64,000 bases of DNA, taken from positions 1,984,001 through 2,048,000 of the forward strand of contig NZ_JAPEOK010000001.1 of NCBI RefSeq assembly GCF_026341515.1, read 5' to 3'. Source of the DNA: Streptomyces sp. NBC_00878 (lineage in GTDB: Bacteria; Actinomycetota; Actinomycetes; Streptomycetales; Streptomycetaceae). Below the pieces are notes generated by a model that was not told the DNA's origin, did no database searches, and saw nothing but the letters and a program-made list of their open reading frames with translations. A program made the position numbers and the translations under genes. The stretch's first letter is position 1, and each line of letters opens with the position of its first letter. Below, in pieces: positions 10,234-18,918 of the stretch.

Positions 10234-10302
10234 CGCAGGCGCGGCTCGGGCTCGGGTGCAGGCGCGGCTCGGGCTCGGGTGCAGGCGCGGCTCGGGCTCG
10301 GG
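10234..10302. repeat. Three tandem copies of a 23-bp GC-rich unit
   Basis: Units start at 10234, 10257 and 10280. Each begins YGCAGGCGCGG and ends CTCGGGCTCGGG, and the copies are identical except for the first base of copy one. The array then degenerates into a 6-bp CTCGGG repeat up to about 10314. Confidence 0.85.
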
Positions 10303-10558
10303 CTCGGGCTCGGTGGTCGAGTGCGCCGGGCGTTGAGGGCTGATGTCCGGGTGGGCTCGGCGGCGAGCCTTGCGGCCGGGCGGGCTGGGCCATGAGGGCC
10401 TCGTGGCCGGGTTCACCGGGCGGTGAGGGCTGGCGGCCGGGGTCGTCGGCATTGGTCGGGGCCCGGTGAACGGTGGCCCGAGCCGGTGACGGGTGTCCGT
10501 CGGGAGGCAGGCGACCACCGCGAACTCTTCGCCGGAGCCCCCGGCCAACTGCCCCCGA

Positions 10559-10645
10559 CCCGGGGCCCCAACCCACAATCCGCAACCCCAACCCACGGGC
10601 CCCAACCCGCAACTCCAACCCACGGGCCCGAACCCGCAACCCACA
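10559..10645. repeat. Imperfect CCCAACCC(R)CAA tandem repeats
   Basis: Roughly 28-bp imperfect units of ACCCACGGGCCC followed by AACCCGCAAC recur about three times. They are strongly strand-skewed (almost no T). Slippage-type repeat; no function seen. Confidence 0.6.
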
Positions 10646-10847
10646 CCTCCCCCTCCCAACCTGCAGGGCACCGACCCCGCCCCGGAGGACAGACAGGCCA
10701 CGATCGAGGGTTTTCCCTCGTCAACTCCCGCAGGGAGTTCCCTCATTGGGAAGAACGCGGGTCCGCTTCTAGCGTGGGACCCGCCCCGCAGGCCGTCCCT
10801 CCGCCCCCCACAGTGCATTCCCCCCACCGGCACTCCTGAGGAGATCC

Positions 10848-11639
10848 ATGTTCGGGCTCAACCTTGCCAAGAAGGCCGCCGCCGTCACCGTGGCCGTCGC
10901 CGCCGCCGCGACGACCTGTCTGCTCGGCGCGACCACCGCGAGCGCCGCTCCCCAGCCCATCGTCGGAGGCACGACGACCACGGCGGCCGCGTACCCGTAC
11001 GTCATGCAGATCACCGACGCCTCGCAGAGCCAGTTCTGCGGCGGCACCCTGGTGTCGGCGACCAAGGTCGTCACCGCCGCCCACTGCATGGTCGGCGAGA
11101 CCACGAGCAGCGTCAGAGTCGTCGGCGGCCGCACCTACCGCAACGGCACCAACGGCACGGTCAGCCAGGTCAGCAAGATATGGATCAACCCGAGCTACGT
11201 GGACGCCGAGCAGGGTGACGACGTCGCCGTCCTGACCCTGTCGACGTCGATGCCGTACACGCCCATCAGCTACGTCTCCTCCTCCGAGACCAGCGTGTAC
11301 GCGGCCGGCGCCACCGCCCGCATCCTCGGCTGGGGCACCACCAGCTCGGGCGGCTCCTCCTCCAACCAGCTGCGTACGGCCACGGTCCCGACCGTGTCGA
11401 ACGCCACCTGCTCCTCGGCGTACGGCTCGTCGTACATCTCCTCCGACATGGTCTGCGCCGGTTACACCTCCGGCGGCGTGGACACCTGCCAGGGCGACAG
11501 CGGCGGCCCGCTCATCATCGGCGGCAAGCTCGCCGGCATCACCTCGTGGGGCTACGGCTGCGCGGACGCCGAGTACCCCGGCGTCTACACCCGCCTGACC
11601 ACCTTCTCCAGCCTGGTGACGACGCAGGTCAACTCCTAG
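10848..11639 (+). CDS. Secreted trypsin-like serine protease (S1A)
   Basis: A 263-residue pre-proenzyme. It has a signal peptide to about residue 33 (TASA cleavage site), a four-residue propeptide APQP, and a mature N-terminus IVGG at about residue 38, as in animal and Streptomyces trypsins. Catalytic residues are His in TAAHC, Asp in GDDVAVL and Ser in GDSGGP. Asp six residues before the active Ser (DTCQGDS) gives Arg/Lys specificity. Paired cysteines fit the usual three disulfides. GAGGAG lies just before the ATG, and a strong hairpin terminator follows 80 bases after the stop, so it is monocistronic. Confidence 0.95.
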   Translation: MFGLNLAKKAAAVTVAVAAAATTCLLGATTASAAPQPIVGGTTTTAAAYPYVMQITDASQSQFCGGTLVSATKVVTAAHCMVGETTSSVRVVGGRTYRNGTNGTVSQVSKIWINPSYVDAEQGDDVAVLTLSTSMPYTPISYVSSSETSVYAAGATARILGWGTTSSGGSSSNQLRTATVPTVSNATCSSAYGSSYISSDMVCAGYTSGGVDTCQGDSGGPLIIGGKLAGITSWGYGCADAEYPGVYTRLTTFSSLVTTQVNS

Positions 11640-11720
11640 CACTCCCGGAACGTCCTTCCGTCCCTTCCGTTCCTTCCGTCCCAAGTACTCCTGAGTGCGA
11701 CGTACGACTCAGGTAGCGCC

Positions 11721-11763
11721 AGGGGGCGTTGCGGGCCTCCACGAGCGGCCCGCAACGCCCCCT
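11721..11763 (+). terminator. Long hairpin terminator between protease and AlkZ-like genes
   Basis: Seventeen-bp arms, AGGGGGCGTTGCGGGCC and its complement, around a 9-base loop, followed by TTTCC. It lies between two convergent genes and probably ends transcription both ways. Confidence 0.85.
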
Positions 11764-11829
11764 TTCCATGTGCCGCGGCCCTTCCATGTGCCGCGGCCTT
11801 TCCATGCGCGCCTCGACTCCGCTCCGCGG

Positions 11830-12963
11830 TCAGCCCCGTACGGCGGTCCCGGACCGGACGGTCCCGAACCGGATGTCGTAAGAGGGCGCCTCGCTCAGCA
11901 CCGACAGCATGCGCGTCGCTTCCTCGACCACGTCGTCCCGCTGCCGCTTGCCGAGCGTGCCGAAGGGCTCGATGGTGATCACGGCCTCGTCGCGGGACTC
12001 GTCCAGCCGCCACACACCTTCCACGAAGCCGTCGACGAGAAGCGTGCGGTGGGCCTGATTCCCTTGCCAGGTACGGCCCTTGTACGCGGCGGACACCACG
12101 CGCGAGCGGTCGGCGTGCGAGAGGAGCAGGTTGTCGAACTCGGGCAGCAGGCGCGGCGGGGCCGGTGTGTCCGCGTCCGGGCGGGGCGCGTCGGGCAGGT
12201 CGAAGAGCTCGACGCCGTGCTCGTCGCGGAAGGTGACCAGTTGGGGCCGGAGCCGTTCGAAGACCTCGCGCAGGCGGGTCAGTCCGGCCCAGGTCTGCAT
12301 GTCCCTGACGGAGGCGGGGCCGAAGGCGGCGAGATAGCGCAGGACGGTGGCGTCGGGGGCGGGCGCCGGTTCGCTGGGCCGGCCGAGCCAGTGCTCGGCG
12401 GTGGTGAGCGCGACCTGCCCGCTGCGGCCCCACAGACCGCGCGGGGTGACCTGGACGAGGGGCAGCCGGCAGCGGGCCGCGATGGAGAGGGCCAGCGGGT
12501 CGGCGTCCGGCCACTCGACGAGCAGTGCTTCACGCAACTGCTTCAGCGTGCGCGGCTCGGTCTCGACGAGCTCCCGGCTGATCGCGGTGAGCCGGTCGAG
12601 GTCGACGCCGACGAGTCCGTGGCGGAAGCCGTACAGCTCCCGCTCGCGCGCGGCCTGCACGAGCGGCCGCAGCGTGAGGCAGTCGTCGGCGGTGTGGGTG
12701 TGGATGGTGGAGCGCATGGTCACGATGCGTACGACCTCGCGCGTGTCCATGGCGGCCGAGAGTTCCGCGGGCGTGAATCCGTCCAGGCGGGCGGCGAGCG
12801 CGTAGTACGGGGGTTTCACGTTCTGCGCCTGGAGGCCGACGAGGTGTTCGACGGCGTCCGTCGCGGACAGGGTGGCCCGGCGCAGGAGCAGTTGCCGGTC
12901 GAGGGTCGCGCGGTTCAGCTCACGGACGCTCAGCACGGGGGCGGTCGAGGTCGTCTTCGTCAT
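11830..12963 (-). CDS. Winged-helix DNA-binding (HTH_42) protein, AlkZ-like DNA glycosylase candidate
   Basis: A 377-residue protein of the winged-helix DNA-binding-domain superfamily, which includes the DNA glycosylases AlkZ and YcaQ. The N-terminal HLVGLQAQNVKPPYYAL contains the Q-x-Q motif (Gln45, Gln47) that forms the AlkZ active site. Later segments typical of the family are MRSTIHTHTADDC (about 92-104), LLPEFDNLLLSHADR and LLVDGFVEGVWRL. By analogy it would excise bulky or crosslinked purine adducts. The start MTKTTS is chosen because a 23-bp palindrome occupies the DNA just upstream. Many Streptomyces carry such genes without a nearby genotoxin cluster, so the glycosylase role is inferred. 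Confidence 0.75.
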   Translation of the reverse strand: MTKTTSTAPVLSVRELNRATLDRQLLLRRATLSATDAVEHLVGLQAQNVKPPYYALAARLDGFTPAELSAAMDTREVVRIVTMRSTIHTHTADDCLTLRPLVQAARERELYGFRHGLVGVDLDRLTAISRELVETEPRTLKQLREALLVEWPDADPLALSIAARCRLPLVQVTPRGLWGRSGQVALTTAEHWLGRPSEPAPAPDATVLRYLAAFGPASVRDMQTWAGLTRLREVFERLRPQLVTFRDEHGVELFDLPDAPRPDADTPAPPRLLPEFDNLLLSHADRSRVVSAAYKGRTWQGNQAHRTLLVDGFVEGVWRLDESRDEAVITIEPFGTLGKRQRDDVVEEATRMLSVLSEAPSYDIRFGTVRSGTAVRG

Positions 12964-12983
12964 GCCCCGCACGCTAGCGAGAC

Positions 12984-13006
12984 TTGCGGACAAGTTCTGT
13001 CCGCAA
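12984..13006. promoter_or_regulatory. Perfect inverted repeat upstream of the AlkZ-like gene
   Basis: Nine-bp arms TTGCGGACA and TGTCCGCAA flank the 5-base spacer AGTTC. It is centred about 32 bases before the AlkZ-like start codon, where an operator would overlap the promoter or leader. No regulator for it is adjacent. Confidence 0.6.
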
Positions 13007-13139
13007 CCCTTGCCGATCCCCTACCCCGCGCACCCGCTCACGCCATTTGACCCGTATATCCTGCTCGGTGATCGCCAAGACGGACGTTCGACACGTTCGA
13101 CAGATGTGACCCATCGGCATCAGCAGGGAGGCTGCCGCG

Positions 13140-14309
13140 ATGTCAGACCGCCGAGCCCGCCGCCCCGTGCCCCCATCCGGGGGCGGCCGGAAGCCTGTGT
13201 GGCGGCGCGCCGTGGCTCCGACGGCGCCACCGCCCGCGGATCCCCCGGCGCCAAGTCCGGCCCCCACCGAGCCGGCCCCCGCGGAGTCCGGCAGCGTCGT
13301 ACAGGCGGCGCTCTACCGCGACGGGGTGCGTGTCGCGACCCCCGCCTCCCTCGCGGACACGTTCCGGGAGCTGCGCGAGCAGCAGGACGGCATGGCGTGG
13401 ATCGGCCTGGCCCGCCCGACGGAGGAGGAAATCCTTTCCCTGGCGGCCGAGTTCGACCTCCACCCGCTGGCGGTCGAGGACGCGATGGAGGCCCATCAGC
13501 GACCGAAGCTGGAGCGCTACGGCGATACGCTCTTCGTCGTTCTGCGCGCCGCCCGGTACCTCGACGCATCGGAGGAGGTCGACTTCGGCGAGCTGCACGT
13601 CTTCATCGGCCCGGACTTCCTGATCACGGTCCGGCACGGCGCGGCCCCCGACCTCTCGGCCGTGCGCCACCGCATGGAGGAGACGCCGGAGCTGCTGAAA
13701 CTCGGCCCCGAGGCGGTGCTGTACGCGATCCTCGACGCGGTCGTGGACGGTTACGCCCCGGTCGTCGCCGGTGTCCAGAACGACATCGACGAGATCGAGA
13801 CCGAGGTCTTCGGCGGCGACCCCTGGGTCTCCCGCCGCATCTACGAACTCTCGCGCGAGATGGTCGAGTTCCAGCGCGCCACCCGTCCTCTGGTCGGCAT
13901 GCTGCACGCCCTGATGGCCGGCTTCGCGAAGTACGGCACCGACGAGGAACTCCAGCGCTACCTCCGCGACGTCGCCGACCACGTCACCCACACCAGCGAA
14001 CGCGTGGACGGCTTCCGCCAGGCCCTCACGGACATCCTCACGGTGAACGCGACCCTGGTCACCCAACAGCAGAACGCGGAGATGCGAGCACTGGCCGAGG
14101 CAGGCTTCGAACAGAACGAGGAGATCAAGAAGATCTCGTCGTGGGCGGCGATCCTGTTCGCACCGACGCTGGTCGGCACGATCTACGGCATGAACTTCGA
14201 GAACATGCCGGAACTGGGCTGGCGCTTCGGCTACCCCTTCGCGATCGGCTTGATGGGCATGGTCTGCGCCAGCTTGTACGTCATCTTCAAGCGACGGGAC
14301 TGGCTCTGA
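13140..14309 (+). CDS. corA: CorA-type magnesium/cobalt transporter
   Basis: A 389-residue inner-membrane divalent cation channel subunit. A Pro-rich, basic N-terminus of about 55 residues precedes the cytoplasmic CorA domain (LADTFRELREQQDGMAWIGL ... FDLHPLAVEDAMEAHQRPK). The long stalk helix and two C-terminal membrane helices flank the signature YGMNFENMPE (about residues 350-360), and the basic tail KRRDWL closes the protein. GGGAGG lies 9-12 bases before the ATG. A hairpin terminator follows 40 bases after the stop. It is unrelated to the cluster. Confidence 0.95.
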   Translation: MSDRRARRPVPPSGGGRKPVWRRAVAPTAPPPADPPAPSPAPTEPAPAESGSVVQAALYRDGVRVATPASLADTFRELREQQDGMAWIGLARPTEEEILSLAAEFDLHPLAVEDAMEAHQRPKLERYGDTLFVVLRAARYLDASEEVDFGELHVFIGPDFLITVRHGAAPDLSAVRHRMEETPELLKLGPEAVLYAILDAVVDGYAPVVAGVQNDIDEIETEVFGGDPWVSRRIYELSREMVEFQRATRPLVGMLHALMAGFAKYGTDEELQRYLRDVADHVTHTSERVDGFRQALTDILTVNATLVTQQQNAEMRALAEAGFEQNEEIKKISSWAAILFAPTLVGTIYGMNFENMPELGWRFGYPFAIGLMGMVCASLYVIFKRRDWL

Positions 14310-14349
14310 GTAATGCGGACGTCTTCGGCCCAGGCACCGACCTCGGGGA

Positions 14350-14380
14350 GGTCGACCTGCTCACCCTGCGCAGGTCGACC
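14350..14380 (+). terminator. Hairpin terminator after corA
   Basis: Eleven-bp perfect arms GGTCGACCTGC / GCAGGTCGACC around a 9-base loop. The segment CAGGTCGACCTGCTCACCCT is partly duplicated just downstream. Confidence 0.7.
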
Positions 14381-14728
14381 TGCTCACCCTGCGCCCAGGC
14401 GTCGTAGCAGTAAGCCTGGGCCAGCTCGCCTTCGCGAGGGTCGCGTGCAACCCAGGCGATGGACGCCACCGGAGCCCACAGGACATGATGAAACGGCAAC
14501 GGAACTCCTCGGGAACAACCTGTCTTGGACGACTGCCTATACCAACGAGCTCCGTTGCCCCACGCCGAAATTTTTCAACGGGCTTGCGTGACCAGCGAAA
14601 CGCTACCTATCTGGCCTTGGGGAAAGCCCCTGCGCGCCTGCCCCGACGGCGTGGCCGACTCTGTGGTAGCACCCGGGGAGTTCCGTCACATTCCGCTTCT
14701 CCGGCCGACGGGACGCCGATGTGTGCCG
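14381..14728. other. Intergenic region, no gene seen
   Basis: About 350 bases between corA and the convergent phosphodiesterase gene. No frame has a recognisable product or good ribosome binding site, and no repeats stand out. Confidence 0.45.
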
Positions 14729-16237
14729 TCAGCGGCGGACCAGATCAAACTGAAGGTAGTCGAGGTTCCAGTTCTGGTAGACATCTGCCGGGAGACTCAC
14801 GCGGACCGTGTGGCGTCCTGCGGTGAGACGTTGGGTCACGCCGCTCGGCTGGAGTACCTCCTTGTTGTGGCTGGTGGTGTTGAGCACGGCGACACGCTTG
14901 CTCTGGGGGCCGCCGTCGAAGGAGAGCGTGTAGTGACCTGCGGGGGAGTAAGGGGAGGACACCCGGGCCGAGACCGCGTAAATTCCGGTGCGCGGAACCG
15001 CCATCTCATAGCTGAGCCACTCACCGCCGCGCATCCAGGAGACCCGGACATTGCCGTCGGCGTCGCTGATGTCGACGCCCTCACCCGGGCGCATAGGCAG
15101 ATCCCCGACGTTGGCCGCGTCGTTGTCGTGGTAGCCGACGCCCTCACCGGGCCGGAAGTCCTCGGCCTGCACCCTCACGGCTCCACGCGGAAGGGGGTCA
15201 CCCTCCCCGGTGCGCAGCCAGGACTCCAGTTTCTCCACGTCGTCGGTCTGGAAGATGGACGTGTTGAAGCCGCGCACCAGACCTTCCCAGCCGCGCAGGG
15301 GATCGACGAGTGACGCCTCATCGGTCATCCGGTCCGCCAGGCCGTTCCACATCGTGTTGCTCCACACCCGGCTGCGCTTGGCCACGGCGTCAAGGAAGGG
15401 CTTGCGGGCCGAGGCTTCGGCGATACTGGCGAAGTTGACTTCGTAGGCGACCGGTTGGTCGTCACCGAACTGGGTGAAGTGGCTGAGGTTGGCGTCCCCG
15501 ATCATGTGCATGTAGACGGCGCCCTTGTGGGTGTCAAGGAAGTCCTTGACCTCCTCGACCGGGGCGTTGCTCTTGTAGAGGCCGTTGCGGACGGTGCCGG
15601 TCTTCGTCAGGATTTTCCAGATCTCCTCACGGAACGGCCAGCCCTTGTCGAGGTTGACCAACCCGCGGTCCTTGACGAACGTCATGGTCTCTTCGAGCGT
15701 CGGGATCCGCTCGTCGGTGACTGAGGCCTGGTTACCGCCCAGACCCTCCTTGAGCCGGAGATCCTTGATCTGGGCGAACGTCAGATCGGCGATCCTGCCA
15801 CTGCCATTGGTTGTGCGGTCCACCGACTCGTCATGCATCAGGACGGGCACACCGTCCTTGGTGAGCCGGACGTCGATCTCGGCGATCTCGGCCCCCTGTT
15901 CGAACGCGGCCCGGATCGCGGGCATGGAGTTCTCAGGGGCGTATCGCCACTGACCGCGGTGGGCGACAGTCAGGATCTTGGCGTTGCCGCTGTGGTCAAG
16001 CAGATCGCGGTAAGCGCGTTCGGCCGGGGTACGACCGCCTTGACCGCGACCGCCGAAGACGTACGAGTCGTCGCTGCCCCCGCGAGCAGTACTGGCGCCT
16101 TGGTCGGCGATGAGATCGATCTTGGCCGGATCTTCGCCGTTCGAAAGGCCTGCGCCGACGACCGCGCCGGTCAGAGTGAGGGCGAGGGCAAGGGCGGTGG
16201 CGAGGTGCACACTGCGACCGAAAACAAGTCTTGTCAT
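14729..16237 (-). CDS. Secreted glycerophosphodiester phosphodiesterase with carbohydrate-binding C-terminal domain
   Basis: A 502-residue exported enzyme that hydrolyses glycerophosphodiesters to glycerol-3-phosphate and an alcohol. The signal peptide spans residues 1 to about 30. The GDPD TIM barrel (about 85-375) has the catalytic HRG ... PENS segment, the metal-binding EIDVRLTKDG and the second His in MHDESVDRTT. The C-terminal 125 residues (from VRVQAEDF) form a CBM6/CBM35-like beta-sandwich with the usual YHDNDAANVGD and GEWLSYEMAV segments, so it may bind cell-wall polysaccharide or teichoic acid. The start at 16237 gives the signal peptide, although no strong ribosome binding site precedes it. 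The longer upstream frame is rejected. Confidence 0.88.
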   Translation of the reverse strand: MTRLVFGRSVHLATALALALTLTGAVVGAGLSNGEDPAKIDLIADQGASTARGGSDDSYVFGGRGQGGRTPAERAYRDLLDHSGNAKILTVAHRGQWRYAPENSMPAIRAAFEQGAEIAEIDVRLTKDGVPVLMHDESVDRTTNGSGRIADLTFAQIKDLRLKEGLGGNQASVTDERIPTLEETMTFVKDRGLVNLDKGWPFREEIWKILTKTGTVRNGLYKSNAPVEEVKDFLDTHKGAVYMHMIGDANLSHFTQFGDDQPVAYEVNFASIAEASARKPFLDAVAKRSRVWSNTMWNGLADRMTDEASLVDPLRGWEGLVRGFNTSIFQTDDVEKLESWLRTGEGDPLPRGAVRVQAEDFRPGEGVGYHDNDAANVGDLPMRPGEGVDISDADGNVRVSWMRGGEWLSYEMAVPRTGIYAVSARVSSPYSPAGHYTLSFDGGPQSKRVAVLNTTSHNKEVLQPSGVTQRLTAGRHTVRVSLPADVYQNWNLDYLQFDLVRR

Positions 16238-16735
16238 GCCGGAAACGCAACAGGGGTGTTGTAGATCTCCCGAGCCATGTGCGTGACCGGGCGTCGTCCA
16301 TAGGATGAATGTGCGAGATCCCGCGAGTTCCCCTGAGCCGGCCTGCATCTTCGTCTGGAAGCACCGGTTGCGGACCCCTGGACGAGTCGTTCCGTCGCAC
16401 ACCGCAGTACGGTCGTCGATACGACGGCCCACGAACGGATGATCTCACCAGTCCTGCACGGTCTCCATTCGACGGGGATCCGCGTGTCAGCCGAGCGGCC
16501 ACCGAGCCACTGCCGCTATCACGCTTCTACGCGATCGCAGGCGTGTGGTGAAAACCGCGCGCCGACCCGTATGAATGTCTCGCACACAACCCGATGGCGC
16601 GAGCGGCGGCTGCCCCCGGTGAGCCAAGCGATGTCCTCATCGCCCTGTTCAAAGCGATTGACGGGTTCGCGGGTCAGCCCCACGCCTATACGCATTCGGA
16701 TGCAGCCACAGCCGATCCGACTGGCCCCTGCCGGT
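16238..16735. other. Intergenic region, nothing recognised
   Basis: About 500 bases of lower GC between two leftward genes. It presumably holds the promoter of the phosphodiesterase gene. The overlapping short frames have no product I recognise. Confidence 0.45.
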
Positions 16736-18079
16736 TCAGGCCAGGCCGAATTTCTCGGCGTGGATCTGTCGTGCGGGGACCCGCAGGTCTCGTAGGCCGG
16801 CGAGTACGGCTTTGGTCATGGCGGGCGGGCCGCAGACGTACACGTCGCGTTCGGTGATGTCGGGGACCAGCCGGTGCAGGCTGTCCGGGCCGAAGGTCGG
16901 GGTGCCGCCCTCGCCGGTTCTGCCGGTGAGCAGGTGCAGCCGTCCGCCCCGTAGCGCGACCAGGTGGCGCACCTCGTTCAGCAGGACGGCGTCGGTCTCG
17001 CTGCGTACCCGGTACAGCACGACGACGTCACCGGTCGCCTCTTCCTCCAGCATGGCCCGCACGGGCGTGATCCCCACACCCCCGGCGATCAGCAGGGTGC
17101 CGGGCCGGGTCCGGTGCAGCGAGGTGAACGCCCCGTACGGTCCTTCGACGAACGCGCGGCTGCCGACCGGGACGTTCCGCAGGCCGGCGCTGGTGCTGCC
17201 CGCCGCCTTCGCCGTGAGGCGCAGCCCCTGGCCGCCCGGCGCCGCCGACAGGGAGAAGGGGTTGGCCAGCCACCAGTTGTTGTGTCCGGGGAACCGCCAG
17301 ATGCAGAACTGCCCTGCCCTGGCCGGGAGTTTGTCGAGGTGTCGGCCGGTGACGTACACGGAGACCACGTTGTCCGACTCCGGTACCACGGCCGCGACGC
17401 GGAACCGGTGGTACGCGTTGCGCCACAGCGGCATGGCGACACGGCCGGTCAGCAGGGCGCCGAAGGCGAACAGCCACAGGAGCCACCAGTAGGCCGTGGC
17501 GAACGCGGAGGACGCGAACGTCGTGGTCTCCTGCAGCTGGTGGACGAACGACAGGCCCAGGGCCACGTAAAGCAGCAGGTGCAGACCGTGCCAGACCTCG
17601 TACGGCAGTCGCCGCCGCAGGGGCCGGGTGGACATCACGGCGATCACGACGATGACGGCCGCGGCGAGCATGCCCAGCAGGGAGGCCGGCACCCCGCTGA
17701 GCGCGACGAACGTCTTCACCATGGACGCGTCGTCGAGGTTCGCATAGCCGAGCACCACCAGCGTGGCGTGCGTGAGGACGGTCCACAGCAGCAAGAAGCC
17801 GACCCAGCGGTGCCACACCGTGAGCCGGTCCATCCCGATGCGCCGGTCCAGCCAGGGCAGCCGGGCCACCAGCAGCAGTTGGAACAGCATCAACAGGGCC
17901 GCGTGCAGTCCGAAGAACTTGGCGACCGTGAGCACCCCGTTCTTGCCCGAACCGGCGCCCAGGAACAGCGCCTCGACGACCACCACATTGACGATGACGA
18001 AACTCCACATCGCCCAGCGCGCCGCATCCACCGGAAGCACCGTGCCTCTGCGCCGCACCGTGTTACTCGCCACCGCCAT
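16736..18079 (-). CDS. Membrane ferric-reductase-like NAD(P)H flavocytochrome
   Basis: A 447-residue protein with about six N-terminal membrane helices (residues about 15-215) of the ferric-reductase heme type; His residues in the helices (FGLHAALL, TVWHRWVGF, VLTHATL, YEVWHGLHLLL) are candidate heme ligands. The C-terminal half is a ferredoxin-NADP reductase module: FAD site NPFSLSAAP, NAD(P) sites GGVGITPVRAML and VYVCGPPAM. The family moves electrons from NAD(P)H to extracytoplasmic acceptors such as Fe(III). ATG at 18079 follows GAGGAAAG. It marks the last ordinary gene before the cluster; a role in the cluster is not supported. Confidence 0.88.
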   Translation of the reverse strand: MAVASNTVRRRGTVLPVDAARWAMWSFVIVNVVVVEALFLGAGSGKNGVLTVAKFFGLHAALLMLFQLLLVARLPWLDRRIGMDRLTVWHRWVGFLLLWTVLTHATLVVLGYANLDDASMVKTFVALSGVPASLLGMLAAAVIVVIAVMSTRPLRRRLPYEVWHGLHLLLYVALGLSFVHQLQETTTFASSAFATAYWWLLWLFAFGALLTGRVAMPLWRNAYHRFRVAAVVPESDNVVSVYVTGRHLDKLPARAGQFCIWRFPGHNNWWLANPFSLSAAPGGQGLRLTAKAAGSTSAGLRNVPVGSRAFVEGPYGAFTSLHRTRPGTLLIAGGVGITPVRAMLEEEATGDVVVLYRVRSETDAVLLNEVRHLVALRGGRLHLLTGRTGEGGTPTFGPDSLHRLVPDITERDVYVCGPPAMTKAVLAGLRDLRVPARQIHAEKFGLA

Positions 18080-18399
18080 GCTTTCCTCGCATCCCCCGTG
18101 GCCACCGCACTCGCGACCCGCAAGCACTGACCTCATGAAGACCGGGTAATTCGCCCGATACACGACCCGATCAGACAGGAATACGGAGCGCAGGCCCGAT
18201 CGGTTCACGCCAAAACCGTCGAATCCAACCGCCGTTCGGTGTTCGGTGCGTCCTGCGACCCAGGGTTCCGCAATGGTTCACGTCGCCGCGTGGTGCAGCG
18301 CTCACCAGTGTGGCCAGCGCCCGCGACCACCAGTTCAGCGTCGTGGCGGACGCCCTTGAAGCCGTCGTGGTGTGGTTGCGAGTTGGTGCGTGATGGCGG

Positions 18400-18655
18400 G
18401 TGAGGCGTCGTGCCTGGCCGGTGGCCTGATCCGACTGTGGCGATCACGGTCAATCGGGCGGTGCTGGCGCATCGGCTGTTCACGGGGATCTCTCAGCGTC
18501 ATCTCGCCCACTTGGTCGAGGAGTTGGCAGTGCCGTGGCAAGCCGCGACACACCGCCTCGGCCGCCTGGGCCGCCTGGGCCGCCTGGGCCGCCTGGGAAG
18601 AATGAAACGCGCCCCGCTACGGACGGCCTCCCCCACTGCGAGCGTGCGGCGTTGA
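18400..18655 (+). pseudogene. Possible transposase N-terminal remnant
   Basis: A frame of about 80 codons (AITVNRAVLAHRLFTGISQ then HLAHLVEELAVPWQA) resembles the N-terminal region of IS5-type Streptomyces transposases as I remember them. It degenerates after 55 codons into a run of LGR repeats encoded by a 9-bp tandem repeat. There is no catalytic domain. It sits in an 840-base gap (18080-18918) at the left cluster boundary that otherwise holds only repeats. Confidence 0.35.
18560..18597. repeat. 9-bp tandem repeat GGCCGCCTG
   Basis: About four perfect copies of GGCCGCCTG lie inside the putative transposase remnant, a slippage expansion typical of DNA under no coding constraint. Confidence 0.8.
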
Positions 18656-18875
18656 TCATTCCTTCCGCGCGCCATGGTGGGAAGCTTTGACGGGCGCTGC
18701 TGAGGACGGGTCACCAAGGGATTCCTCTCCGGCGCAGGTGGCGCAGCGGTGCGCAGGCCGGGCACAGCTCACACCAGTGCGCCTGCGGCACCTGCGCCCG
18801 CCCGCACGGCGGCAAAGTGGCGGCAGGACAGCCGTAAGGCTGCCCGTGACCTGGCGCGTTGCGGCATCGGCCAGC

Positions 18876-18917
18876 GACCGCCGACCGCCGACCGCCGACC
18901 GCCGACCGCCGACCGCC
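18876..18917. repeat. 7-bp tandem repeat GACCGCC (six copies)
   Basis: Six perfect copies of GACCGCC end one base before the stop codon of the leftward C-methyltransferase gene. They mark the left edge of the recognisable cluster. Confidence 0.9.
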
Positions 18918-18918
18918 G

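Larger units (their letters stand above)
10124..10847. other. 724-base intergenic region with two repeat arrays
   Basis: Extremely GC-rich and skewed. The first half has tandem GGCTCGGG repeats and the second half CCCAACCCAC-type repeats (listed separately). No open frame here has a believable start and product. The promoter for the trypsin gene presumably lies in the last 150 bases. Confidence 0.5.

Noticed and set aside
10234..10645. CRISPR-like array
   Set aside because: Units are contiguous or overlapping GC-rich tandem repeats without unique spacers, and no cas genes are near.
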